64,000 nucleotides of DNA from Aequorivita vladivostokensis (GTDB lineage: Bacteria; Bacteroidota; Bacteroidia; Flavobacteriales; Flavobacteriaceae), in the NCBI RefSeq assembly GCF_000952855.1, contig NZ_JSVU01000003.1:186001-250000 (forward strand). Reading direction: 5' to 3'. Below are positions 52,032-60,211 of this stretch, piece after piece. The translations under genes and the position numbers were made by a program. How positions within the stretch are numbered: position 1 is the first letter of the stretch; the number at the start of each line of letters is the position of its first letter. A model generated the notes under the pieces. The model searched no databases. It had not been told where the DNA came from and worked only from the letters and a program-made list of their open reading frames with translations.

Positions 52032-54440
52032 TTACTTATTTATATTCGTTCTTAATTTCTTTCCCGCATATTGGGTAGCTATTGTTGTAAAAATAACAAT
52101 ACTTATTGAACTTAGGGGCATCAAAATAGCAGCAACCACTGGTTTTAAATGTCCCGTAACCGCAAATGTCAACCCTATGAGATTGTAAAATAGGGAAAAT
52201 AAAAACGCCCATTTGATAATCTTTATGCCCTTTTTCGAAAAATTCAAAAAATCCCCTATTTTATTAAATCGGGTAGCGTCCAAGATCCCATCGCAAGCCG
52301 GGGAAAAAACGTTTGTGTTTTCCGAAATAACAAAACCTACATTGCTCTGTTTTAAGGCACCTGCATCGTTCAAACCGTCACCAATCATAAGTACCTGCTT
52401 TCCTTTTTGCTGATGTGTTTTTATAAAATTCAACTTGTCGTCCGGTTTTTGGTTGAAATATAGTTTTGTGCCTTTGGGCAGTAATTCTTCAAGCCGTTCA
52501 CGCTCGCCTTCGTTGTCGCCCGAAAGGACAACCACATCTTTATCGGCACCCAATTGTTCAAAAATTTCGGCAACACCATGTCTGTATTCGCTGTTGAATA
52601 TGTAACAACCCTTGTAAACCTGGTTGGCGCTAATATGGACGGTAGTTCTATTTTTTACTTCGGAAGTCAATTCATCATAATATCCCACAAATTCATAGGA
52701 TCCCACTTTTATGGAATTGTTTTTAGCAGTTGCGGAAATCCCCTTCCCTACTTCTTCTTCAAATTCATCCAAGGTTTGGATGTTATTTTTGTCTAGCATA
52801 TTGTAAAGCGAGCGGCTCAAGGGATGGCTCGATGCCCGTAGTGTACTCGTGAGCAATTGCTTTTCTTCCTCTGAAAGCGCAATACCTTCATAGCTAATCA
52901 TATTTTTTTGATTGGTAGTGAGGGTTCCCGTCTTGTCAAATACCACGGTGTCCAGCTTCGCCATTTGTTCGATTACTGAGGCTTCCTTCAAATAGAGTTT
53001 TTCCCTTCCGAAGATGCGCAGCACATTGCCCAAAGTGAATGGCGCAGCAAGGGCAATAGCGCACGGACAGGCCACGATCAAAACCGAGGTAAACACATTA
53101 AAGGCTTTGGAAGGATCGACCACAAGCCAAAAAATGGTAGAAATAAATGCTATGGTAAGCAGAACGACAGTGAATCGTTTGCTGATACTATCCGTAATCG
53201 ATTCAAAAATGCCGGATTTATCCTTGCTGAAAACGTCGTTGCTCCACAGTTGGGTAAGGTAGCTCTGGGCTACGGGTTTCAGAACTTCCACTTCCAAAAT
53301 ACCGGCTTGTTGCTTGCCGCCCGCAAAAAGTTTATCGCCACTCTGTTTTGAAATAGGCTCCGCTTCACCGGTAACAAAACTGTAATCAATGAGTGCATTT
53401 CCCTTAATTAAAATAGCATCTACGGGAATTATTTCGTTGTTGCGAATCAACAAGCGGTCGCCTTTCTGTACGGTATAAACTTCTGCTTGTTCCTCGATGG
53501 TATTTCCTTCAGCATTCTTAAAAAGTCTTGTAACGGCAATTGGGAAATACGATTTGTAATCCCGCTCAAAGGAAAGGTAGCTGTAGGTTTTCTGCTGAAA
53601 AAATTTCCCAAGCAATAAAAAGAAAACCAAGCCCGAGAGACTGTCAAAAAAGCCGGTGCCCAAGTCGAATACTATGTCTATCGTGCTTCGTATAAAAAGC
53701 ACCGCGATGCCCAAAGCGATGGGAACGTCTATGTTTAGGATTTTAGAACGAAGTCCTTTATATGCAGAGGTAAAATACCCGCTTCCTGAGTAAAAGACCA
53801 CGGGCAGCGAAAACGCGAACATCAACCAGCGGAAAAACGGCTTGAATTGGTCCAGCCAGAATTCGGAATGCTCAAAATATTCGGGAAATGAGAGGAACAT
53901 AATATTTCCAAAGGCAAAGCCCGCAATGCCCAGTTTGTAGATCAGGCTTCGGTTGATATATTTTTCCTTTTTTTCGGAATCGTCCAGCGAAATATAGGGT
54001 TCGTAACCTATTCGGCTTAAAAGAACCACTAAATTTTTGAGCGAATTCTCTTCAGCAGAAAAAGTAATCCGTACCGTTTTTTCGGGAAAGTTAACCTGTG
54101 AGGATTTAACGGAAGGATTTAGTTTATTGAGATTTTCCAATATCCAAATGCAACTACTGCAATGGATGGAAGGAATCAAAAAAGAAACAATCTGCATATT
54201 TCCGTCGTTAAATTCCAGCAATTTTTCCACAATTGCCTCATTGTCGAGAAAATCATATTTCCCCGCAATTTCCTTTGGGGAAATGCCGGGCGTATTTTCC
54301 AGATCGTAATAATAGCTTAAATCGTTGTCGTGCAGAATATCAAAAACCGTCTTGCAGCCGTGACAGCAGAAGGATTTATCCTCATGTTTGATTTCAACGT
54401 CCAAACACGCATCACCACAATGGAAACAGTTTACCATCAA
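52032..54440 (-). CDS. ccoI: Copper-exporting P-type ATPase CcoI (FixI)
   Basis: An 802-residue P1B-type ATPase. The N-terminus has a Cys-rich module (CFHCGDAC, CCHGC; residues 5-32), an HMA domain with CSSC near 95-98, the actuator TGEAEP near 345, the membrane CPC in ACPCAIAL near 452 and the phosphorylation site DKTGTLT near 495, ending with GDGLNDAGAL. It moves copper across the inner membrane for cbb3 assembly. It has its own FNR-type promoter upstream. Confidence 0.95.
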   Translation of the reverse strand: MMVNCFHCGDACLDVEIKHEDKSFCCHGCKTVFDILHDNDLSYYYDLENTPGISPKEIAGKYDFLDNEAIVEKLLEFNDGNMQIVSFLIPSIHCSSCIWILENLNKLNPSVKSSQVNFPEKTVRITFSAEENSLKNLVVLLSRIGYEPYISLDDSEKKEKYINRSLIYKLGIAGFAFGNIMFLSFPEYFEHSEFWLDQFKPFFRWLMFAFSLPVVFYSGSGYFTSAYKGLRSKILNIDVPIALGIAVLFIRSTIDIVFDLGTGFFDSLSGLVFFLLLGKFFQQKTYSYLSFERDYKSYFPIAVTRLFKNAEGNTIEEQAEVYTVQKGDRLLIRNNEIIPVDAILIKGNALIDYSFVTGEAEPISKQSGDKLFAGGKQQAGILEVEVLKPVAQSYLTQLWSNDVFSKDKSGIFESITDSISKRFTVVLLTIAFISTIFWLVVDPSKAFNVFTSVLIVACPCAIALAAPFTLGNVLRIFGREKLYLKEASVIEQMAKLDTVVFDKTGTLTTNQKNMISYEGIALSEEEKQLLTSTLRASSHPLSRSLYNMLDKNNIQTLDEFEEEVGKGISATAKNNSIKVGSYEFVGYYDELTSEVKNRTTVHISANQVYKGCYIFNSEYRHGVAEIFEQLGADKDVVVLSGDNEGERERLEELLPKGTKLYFNQKPDDKLNFIKTHQQKGKQVLMIGDGLNDAGALKQSNVGFVISENTNVFSPACDGILDATRFNKIGDFLNFSKKGIKIIKWAFLFSLFYNLIGLTFAVTGHLKPVVAAILMPLSSISIVIFTTIATQYAGKKLRTNINK

Positions 54441-54468
54441 TCTAAAAAATTGCTCGTTATACCTGTTG

Positions 54469-54510
54469 CAAAGGTTGCAAGAGATTTGGTTTCGAGAAAT
54501 GACAATTATC
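54469..54510 (-). promoter_or_regulatory. CRP/FNR-type box and -7 element of ccoI (fixI)
   Basis: On the minus strand TGATAATTGTCA (54499-54510) and AACCTTTG (54469-54476, one mismatch), centre distance 32 bp; start near 54465, 25 bp before the ATG. Confidence 0.68.
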
Positions 54511-54556
54511 AGCTTTTATCTTATTCTGTAATAACCGTTCGCACGATTATTTTGCC

Positions 54557-55771
54557 TTAAGCAGAAAGATATGAACTTTTAATGTTTCTGAAAAATAAAA
54601 TTCCCACCGCCAGCGGAAAGGCAAAGCTTAAAATGGCCAACAGCCAATAATATTCAGCGAAAAAAGGCAGGCCCAGCCAAAGCGCAAAGGCTTTATAGAA
54701 AATAAGCAGCTCGGTGCTGATGAAAGCGAAAAAGAAAATCCACAAAAAGTTTTTGGACAGTTTTATCAATTTGAAATATTCCAAAAAGGCGAGCATTGCC
54801 ATGATTACGATGCCGAGGAAAACCATATGCAGATAACCGATTACAAAATCCTTCAATCGAAATGCCAATTCAGCAACGTAGGGAAAGGCAGAGAAAAGCT
54901 GCATCAAAATCTTTAAAGCGAGTAAGGCTCCGGCAAATTTCAAAAGAAAAAAACAGGCTGGGCCAAATTCAGTTCTCAAAACCGAAAAATGGTTTTTCAA
55001 CAATGAATAAAGTTCAAAAAATGCCAAAAGCTGGGCCACGGCGCCGGCCAGTCCCAAAAGGTAAATAACCGTGGGCGGCACAAACCAAAGAAAGGAAAGA
55101 AAGACCGTAAGTATCACTCCAAAATTCAAAAGCAGAAAAAACGATTTCAATTTTTCGGGGTTGAAGTGGATTCCCTTTTCCTCAAAAAAATAGAACAAAA
55201 CGCTCAACAAAGCAATTAGGAACCAACCGTTATACTGAAAATGCAGATAAAAATAAATAGAGGATTTGTACCAAATGGATTCCGGGCCCAAAGTTGCCAT
55301 CACGCCCCCGATTGCCCACGGGCCAATACTGGAAATGACCAAATACCACAGCGCGGTTTTTATGAGTTTCCAAGAAAATCGCTGTTTAAAATGCTTCGGA
55401 ATATATTTCATTGTAAACCAGGCAAACCAATAGGAAGCGAACAAAAACAACGTGGAAAAAATGATGGAATACAACGCATACCCCTGAATTGGAAAGGTTA
55501 CAAGCATTCCCACAATACAAAGATTTGTAAATAAAAAAATGCGTTTATAAAGTTTCGGCTTCTGCGCTTCGGAAAGTAAGATTTTATAGACTAAAGTGGT
55601 CAGCCCTAAATAAATCCAGCCCAACAAAGCCGTGTGGGAATGTGCGTGGAGTATATATTTATAGTTAAGCGAAATGGGTGTTACAAAGAAAAAACGCAGC
55701 AATACGCCCATAAGCGCCACGAGCAAAAAATATAGGAGCGCTGCGGCTATGTGTTTTCTTAAATCCATCAA
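54557..55771 (-). CDS. Polytopic membrane protein with histidine-rich helices, possibly a haem-copper-oxidase-like relative
   Basis: A 404-residue protein with about 12 helices and no soluble domain. Conserved-looking motifs are LHAHSHTALLGW (His42, His44, His46) in helix II, YLHFQYNGWF (His177), IGYLHMVFLG (His315) and the FPIQGYALYSI stretch. The HxHxHxxLLGW helix resembles haem-ligand helices of haem-copper oxidases, but there is no second full set of ligands, so it may bind haem without being an oxidase. It is encoded between the ccoI operon and ric on the same strand. Unnamed in my knowledge; likely conserved in Flavobacteriaceae. Confidence 0.6.
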   Translation of the reverse strand: MMDLRKHIAAALLYFLLVALMGVLLRFFFVTPISLNYKYILHAHSHTALLGWIYLGLTTLVYKILLSEAQKPKLYKRIFLFTNLCIVGMLVTFPIQGYALYSIIFSTLFLFASYWFAWFTMKYIPKHFKQRFSWKLIKTALWYLVISSIGPWAIGGVMATLGPESIWYKSSIYFYLHFQYNGWFLIALLSVLFYFFEEKGIHFNPEKLKSFFLLLNFGVILTVFLSFLWFVPPTVIYLLGLAGAVAQLLAFFELYSLLKNHFSVLRTEFGPACFFLLKFAGALLALKILMQLFSAFPYVAELAFRLKDFVIGYLHMVFLGIVIMAMLAFLEYFKLIKLSKNFLWIFFFAFISTELLIFYKAFALWLGLPFFAEYYWLLAILSFAFPLAVGILFFRNIKSSYLSA

Positions 55772-55782
55772 GCTTCAAAATT

Positions 55783-55840
55783 AAAAAAACAGTCCGGATT
55801 TTTGGCAGCAAACATTCAAAGTTGCCAATTTTCCGAACTG
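55783..55840 (-). terminator. Long imperfect terminator downstream of ric
   Basis: On the minus strand CAGTTCGGAAAATTGGCAAC pairs with the segment ending at 55790 (15 of 20 positions pair) and is followed by seven T. It ends ric transcription before the 404-residue gene. Confidence 0.75.
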
Positions 55841-55904
55841 TCCTAAAAACCAATCAAATAAAAAAATCTACGATTTGGGGCCGGGGGATAATTTTAAAAG
55901 CAGG

Positions 55905-56630
55905 TTAATTTTTTTTAAGCTTTTTCTCCAAATTCAAGGCTTTTGGAAACAGAATGTTGTTTTCCAAATGCACGTGCTGGTGCAGATCCTGTTCAAATTC
56001 ATCAAGTTTCGCGTAAAAGGCACGATAGGTATTGCAAGCGCCTTGGGGCGGGGTGAAATTGTTACTTAACTTTGCTATATGTCTAAGTATTTCACCGGCT
56101 TCCTCGTGTTCCCCCTCCATCATTTTTATAGGATTTTCAACGGTTCCGAAATGGATTGCAGGAATGTCTCCACCTTCGCGTTCAGCCTTGACCAGCTTTT
56201 TGATAAAGGGGAAAAGAATCAATTCTTCCTTTTTCATATGCGAAGCCAATTCTTGCACAACTTGTTTTACCAAAGCCTCGATTTCTCCAAGTTCGGTATA
56301 ATGATGGCCGTGAACATGGTTTACTCGTTGCGCGTATTGTAACAGCATTGGGCTGTTTTCCTCCACGTAAGTATGGTGTACATTTATAATATGGTCTGTT
56401 AAGAAATCCAGTTTCCAACTGTTGTAGTCTTTGGCCCGGTCCTGTACCGCATCAAGGCTCAAAAGCTCAGCTTCCAGAATAGCGGGATCTATTTTTGCCT
56501 TTTCACAGGCTCTTTTAATGCTAATGCCACCACCACAGCAAAAATCGATGCCGTGCTTTTTGAAAATGTGGGCTGCCTTTATGTTCTCTGTAACCACATC
56601 GGCTACGGTTTTTTCTTGAAGTGTTGTCAT
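55905..56630 (-). CDS. ric: RIC/YtfE (ScdA/DnrN) iron-sulfur cluster repair protein
   Basis: About 241 residues from ATG 56630 (MTTLQEKTVADVVTENIKAA). The ScdA_N domain (about 1-65) has HGIDFCCGGG, and the hemerythrin-like domain (about 80-235) carries the di-iron ligands: HHTYVEENSP, HGHHYTEL, HMKKEELILFPFI and HLENNILFPKA. It repairs Fe-S centres damaged by NO or peroxide. The frame up to 56663 reaches the -7 element, so the later ATG is the start. FNR-type promoter upstream. Confidence 0.95.
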   Translation of the reverse strand: MTTLQEKTVADVVTENIKAAHIFKKHGIDFCCGGGISIKRACEKAKIDPAILEAELLSLDAVQDRAKDYNSWKLDFLTDHIINVHHTYVEENSPMLLQYAQRVNHVHGHHYTELGEIEALVKQVVQELASHMKKEELILFPFIKKLVKAEREGGDIPAIHFGTVENPIKMMEGEHEEAGEILRHIAKLSNNFTPPQGACNTYRAFYAKLDEFEQDLHQHVHLENNILFPKALNLEKKLKKN

Positions 56631-56660
56631 GGTATTTATCTTTTTATGAATAGTATGGGG

Positions 56661-56703
56661 CAAATTTCAGCATAAAATAACACCCAAAATATGACCTAAA
56701 TCA
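56661..56703 (-). promoter_or_regulatory. CRP/FNR-type box and -7 element of ric
   Basis: On the minus strand TGATTTAGGTCA (56692-56703) and GAAATTTG (56661-56668, one mismatch), centre distance 33 bp. Start near 56657, 27 bp before the ATG at 56630. Confidence 0.65.
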
Positions 56704-56741
56704 TAAAAGGATATTTTTATCTTAAAATATTTGAAAAAAGA

Positions 56742-57209
56742 TCAATTCTCCCAAAATGGATCGGAATATTCCGGGGGCGTTTCGGTTTCGGAATGGATTT
56801 CCGCAATTTTTTCAAGTTGGCTTTCGGTAGCCACTTTTTGGATTTCATTGAAGAGGATACGTTCCTCAAAACGAATGTGCGCATCCAGTTCTTCTTCCAG
56901 TTGGCTCAGGGATTTCTCGGGATTGTCTGCTTCTTTAAAAAGCCGTTCCAAGCGCCTGTGTTCCTTCAAGGCGCGCACGATCAACTCATTGTTTTCATCC
57001 AAAACGGGAAAGACATACTTTTCCTCGGCTTCAAAATGTGGCTTTATTTCTTCCTCAAAAAACCAGGCGGCATATTTTTGAAGTCTTTCGGGAGCAACAT
57101 TCTTGCTGAAACCTTTGCGCAATTTCCAACTAAAAAGTAGGCCAAAATGATGCTGGCGGCTCAAGGGCTGCAAGGCTTTGTGTCTTTTAATCGGTTTTTT
57201 CTTTTCCAT
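56742..57209 (-). CDS. Hemerythrin-like (HHE) domain protein
   Basis: A 155-residue helical bundle: LSRQHHFGLLFSWKLRKGF, HFEAEEKYVFPVLDENNE, ALKEHRRLERLF and HIRFEERILFNEI contain the His/Glu ligands of an HHE di-iron site. It probably binds or senses O2 or NO. Its ATG shares one base with the stop of the truncated haemoglobin gene, so the two are coupled. Confidence 0.88.
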   Translation of the reverse strand: MEKKKPIKRHKALQPLSRQHHFGLLFSWKLRKGFSKNVAPERLQKYAAWFFEEEIKPHFEAEEKYVFPVLDENNELIVRALKEHRRLERLFKEADNPEKSLSQLEEELDAHIRFEERILFNEIQKVATESQLEKIAEIHSETETPPEYSDPFWEN

Positions 57210-57601
57210 TATTGAACGTATTTAGAGCCCGATTTCTCACGGATATAATTAATTTTAAACTGAAACATTTCAGCCATCTTTGATGCCCGCCATTTTGCCT
57301 CGTCGGCTATTTCACCCGTAAAATTTTCGTCTATGGTGTCAAACCATAATTGCAGCCACCGGTCAAAGTGTTCTTTATCAATGGGCATTTTTGCGTGCGG
57401 TGGAAATGGACTGCCATAGTAAGTATGCTCACTCAATAAAACAGTCTGCCAAAAAGTGTACATCTTTTGCAAATGTTGCGGCCAGCGGTCTTGGATATTA
57501 CTGTTGAAAATTTCTTTCAGTAGCTTATCCTCTCGTATTTTTCCATAAAAGGAATCTACCAAATGCTTTACGTCATCTAATTTCAGTATATCCTTCGTCA
57601 T
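57209..57601 (-). CDS. Group III truncated haemoglobin
   Basis: A 130-residue 2-on-2 globin. Residues LVDSFYGKIREDKLL carry the B-helix Tyr, FWQTVLLSEHTYYGSPFPPHAKMPI is the CD-E region in blocks (the TFWQ Trp typical of group III) and HFDRWLQLWFDTI holds the proximal His. Likely binds NO or O2. Second gene of the Rrf2-globin-HHE operon (10 bp after rrf2). Confidence 0.92.
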   Translation of the reverse strand: MTKDILKLDDVKHLVDSFYGKIREDKLLKEIFNSNIQDRWPQHLQKMYTFWQTVLLSEHTYYGSPFPPHAKMPIDKEHFDRWLQLWFDTIDENFTGEIADEAKWRASKMAEMFQFKINYIREKSGSKYVQ

Positions 57602-57610
57602 TGTATAATT

Positions 57611-58039
57611 CTAAATTTTCAAAAATGTTTCGCCTTCTTCCAAATTAGCCGCAAGGTTCATCACCAAGGTATTTTCGCACATTTGCTTCAAACCATTCCG
57701 CACGTCCATAAATTGATCGTGAACCGGGCAGGGATGTTCCGATGAGCATTCGCGGAGGCCGAGGCTGCACCCGGTAAAGATTTGGTCACCGTCTATTTCA
57801 GAAACGATATCGGCCAATCTTAAAGTTGAATCCTTTTCCAAATAAAATCCTCCATTCGGCCCCTTCTTGGATAGGATTATTCCGGCCCGCGCCAACTGTT
57901 GGCAAACTTTAGCCGTAAAAGGTTCGGGTGAATCAACTGCTTTGGCTATTTCCGTAATATTGGGGCGCAAATCCTTTTGTGATTGTTTTGCGATAAAGAG
58001 CACCGCCCTTATGCCATATTCACACGCTTTTGAAAACAT
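57611..58039 (-). CDS. Rrf2 family regulator, likely Fe-S/NO-sensing (NsrR-like)
   Basis: A 142-residue winged-helix protein: CEYGIRAVLFIAKQS, VDSPEPFTAKVCQQLARAGI (recognition helix) and GPNGGFYL (wing). Three cysteines lie in FTGCSLGLRECSSEHPCPVH near residues 89-108 (C-x6-C-x5-C), matching an IscR/NsrR-like cluster site. It heads an operon with a globin and an HHE protein, both NO-binding families, so it probably senses NO and controls the operon. Promoter TACTTTTG at 58056-58063. Confidence 0.9.
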   Translation of the reverse strand: MFSKACEYGIRAVLFIAKQSQKDLRPNITEIAKAVDSPEPFTAKVCQQLARAGIILSKKGPNGGFYLEKDSTLRLADIVSEIDGDQIFTGCSLGLRECSSEHPCPVHDQFMDVRNGLKQMCENTLVMNLAANLEEGETFLKI

Positions 58040-58055
58040 ACAGATTTATTTTTTT

Positions 58056-58098
58056 CAAAAGTAAGTAATAACAATTTTATTCAAGGATAAATCTATCT
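58056..58098 (-). promoter_or_regulatory. Promoter of the Rrf2-globin-HHE operon with GATA-N4-TATC palindrome
   Basis: On the minus strand TACTTTTG (58056-58063) is a perfect -7 element. GATAGATTTATC (58087-58098) is a palindrome centred exactly 33 bp upstream, but it does not fit TGAY-N4-RTCA. A TTG in the -33 region lies 18 bp before the -7 box. Confidence 0.45.
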
Positions 58099-58146
58099 TA
58101 AAAAATACCAACCCCCTCTTTCGTTTTGGCAAGCAGGTTGAATTTT

Positions 58147-59415
58147 CTAATTGTGAAAACGCTTTTTAGCCTCGCGCTCCAAGGCTTCCCGATGGTCGGG
58201 ATGGGCAATGGAAATAAGCGCTTTGGCACGTTGCTCCAATCCTTTTCCAAAGAGATTCACCACTCCGTACTCCGTAACCACATAATGCACGTGTGCCCTC
58301 GTGGTTGTAACGCTGGCGCCTTCTTTTAAAAAGGGGGTGATTTTGGAAATGCCTTTATTGGTAATCGAAGGCATCGCAATTATAGGTTTTCCGCCTTCCG
58401 AAAGCGAGGCGCCACGGATAAAATCCATCTGTCCGCCCACCCCAGAATATTGGTACATCCCGATGCTATCGGCACAGACCTGGCCAGTCAAATCAATCTC
58501 AATGGCGCTGTTTATGGCCGTAACTTTCGGGTTTCGGCGAATAATGGCAGTATCATTGGTATAACCTGCTTCCTTGAAATGCACGATCGGGTTGTCGTCA
58601 ATAAAGTCGTATAATTTTTTGGTTCCCATTGCGAAACAGGTAACTATCTTACCCGTTTTTATCTCTTTATCCTCGCCAGTTATAATTCCTTTTTCAACCA
58701 ATGGAAGGATGCCGTCGCTGAACATCTCGGTGTGGATTCCCAATCGTTTATGGTTTCCCAGGTTGTGGAGTACCGCATTTGGAATATTGCCAATGCCCAT
58801 TTGAAGGGTGGCGCCATCCTCGACCAATTCGGCAACGTTTCGGCCTATGGTAGCCTCGATTTCAGAAGTTTCTCCCAAAATTGAAGCATAAATTGGCGTA
58901 TCTATTTCTACTCCAAAATCTACGTTGTTTATGTGAATAATGCCATCGCCGTGGGTTCTCGGAACGTTCGGATTGATGAGGGCAACCACACGTTTTGCAG
59001 TCTGGATGGCGGGCAGGGTAACATCAACTGAAACGCCAAGCGAGCAATACCCGTGCTTATCCGGCGGGGAAACTTGAATGAAAGCTACATCCAACGGTAG
59101 GATGTTTCTTCTGAAAAGCCAATGGATTTCACTTAAAAAGACCGGAATATAATCGCCGTGAATCGTGTTGACACCTTTCCGAACATTATCGCCCACAAAA
59201 CAACTGGAAAGCTTAAATGCCTCAGTGTAAGGCGCTTGGGTGTATTTGGCCTCGCCGTGGGTGTGGATTTGGATTATTTCAACATTTTTCAGCTCGCGAT
59301 AACGCTCACACAAAGTGTCTATCAACAAATTAGGCGTCATTGCCGCGCCCTGAAAAAATACGCGATTATTTGATTTTACTATGGATACGGCCTCTTGGGC
59401 GGAAACGATTTGCAT
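58147..59415 (-). CDS. Acetyl-CoA hydrolase/transferase family enzyme
   Basis: About 422 residues from ATG 59415 (MQIVSAQEAVSIVKSNNRVFFQG). The two CoA-transferase domains show GDGIIHINNVDFGVEID in the first, and GIGNIPNAVLHNL, EAGYTNDTAIIRRNP and HVHYVVTEYGVVNLFGKGLEQRA in the second; the active-site Glu is expected near 240-260. It could cleave acetyl-CoA or move CoA between acids (acetate, 4-hydroxybutyrate). The FNR-type promoter overlaps the alternative start at 59433, so 59415 is right. Confidence 0.88.
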   Translation of the reverse strand: MQIVSAQEAVSIVKSNNRVFFQGAAMTPNLLIDTLCERYRELKNVEIIQIHTHGEAKYTQAPYTEAFKLSSCFVGDNVRKGVNTIHGDYIPVFLSEIHWLFRRNILPLDVAFIQVSPPDKHGYCSLGVSVDVTLPAIQTAKRVVALINPNVPRTHGDGIIHINNVDFGVEIDTPIYASILGETSEIEATIGRNVAELVEDGATLQMGIGNIPNAVLHNLGNHKRLGIHTEMFSDGILPLVEKGIITGEDKEIKTGKIVTCFAMGTKKLYDFIDDNPIVHFKEAGYTNDTAIIRRNPKVTAINSAIEIDLTGQVCADSIGMYQYSGVGGQMDFIRGASLSEGGKPIIAMPSITNKGISKITPFLKEGASVTTTRAHVHYVVTEYGVVNLFGKGLEQRAKALISIAHPDHREALEREAKKRFHN

Positions 59416-59430
59416 AATTTTATTTTTATG

Positions 59431-59473
59431 CAAAGGTTGGTAATCTTATCTGCTTCTAAAATGATTTTAGTCA
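59431..59473 (-). promoter_or_regulatory. CRP/FNR-type box and -7 element of the acetyl-CoA hydrolase gene
   Basis: On the minus strand TGACTAAAATCA (59462-59473) and AACCTTTG (59431-59438, one mismatch), centre distance 33 bp; start near 59427, 12 bp before the ATG. Confidence 0.65.
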
Positions 59474-59502
59474 GATTTTAACGATTTAAAACGCAATATC
59501 AC

Positions 59503-59590
59503 TCTCTGCCCTCTGTGCAATTCTTAGCGTTCTTTGTGGTTTTTTTACGTCGATACTTTAACCACAAAGTTCACAGAGGGAGGCACGGAG
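59503..59590. repeat. Inverted pair of intergenic repeats
   Basis: CTTTGTGGTT (59532-59541) is complemented by AACCACAAAG (59560-59569) and CCCTCTGTG (59509-59517) by CACAGAGGG (59572-59580). The two halves are a direct and an inverted copy of an AACCACA-AAGTTCA-CAGAGGG heptad-like element, so the 180-bp gap can fold into a long hairpin. Confidence 0.7.
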
Positions 59591-59613
59591 AACACCCAAC
59601 TGTTCTTGTAAAA

Positions 59614-60210
59614 TCAGACCGAAACCTTGATGCACTCGGTAAGGTCATTTACTATTGAAATTCCTTTATCATTATTGTACCACACTTGCAGCATTTCCTT
59701 AAAGGCGTCGTCAATTTTTCCATGATGTTCCTTGTAATCAGCAACCAATTTTGTCGCAGCCCTCGAGCGCGGACCAAAAGTATTAATTACGTTGAAATCT
59801 TCATCAAGGATAATAACCACGGGAATGGAACGCGAACCATTGGTCAAAAATTCATCCATCAATTCCGGATTTTCATCGCGAAGCACAATCTTCAACTCGA
59901 TGTTTTCCGAAAGTTGCGCAATCTTGTTTAGGAATGGAAGCGTTTGCGCCGCATCCCCGCACCACGGTTCGCTGATTACCAACCAAGTCTGTTTTTCAGA
60001 AATGTTTTTGAAAACCTCCATGCTTTCTTCCGGAATTTCAGCGGTTTTGTCCAGTCGCTTGGTACGGCTAAAATTCAGCTTTGTATAATCAATCTTTTCT
60101 TGGGTTTCTTCTGCAGTGGTCCGGCCTTCGGCAACCAATTGTTTGAAAAGCAAGTTGTATTCGGAATAATCCATTGCTTTTTTTACGGAGTTTTCTATTA
60201 AATTTTTCAT
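59614..60210 (-). CDS. Thioredoxin-family protein with single active-site Cys
   Basis: A 198-residue protein. The N-terminal 65 residues are helical; the thioredoxin fold (about 70-170) has WLVISEPWCGDAAQTLPFLNKIA, where the CxxC of thioredoxin reads CGDA, and the cis-Pro loop SIPVVIILDED. With one Cys it may act like a monothiol protein. It starts 1 bp after nadB and ends an operon with the NorB-like gene, nadA and nadB. Confidence 0.85.
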   Translation of the reverse strand: MKNLIENSVKKAMDYSEYNLLFKQLVAEGRTTAEETQEKIDYTKLNFSRTKRLDKTAEIPEESMEVFKNISEKQTWLVISEPWCGDAAQTLPFLNKIAQLSENIELKIVLRDENPELMDEFLTNGSRSIPVVIILDEDFNVINTFGPRSRAATKLVADYKEHHGKIDDAFKEMLQVWYNNDKGISIVNDLTECIKVSV

Positions 60211-60211
60211 C

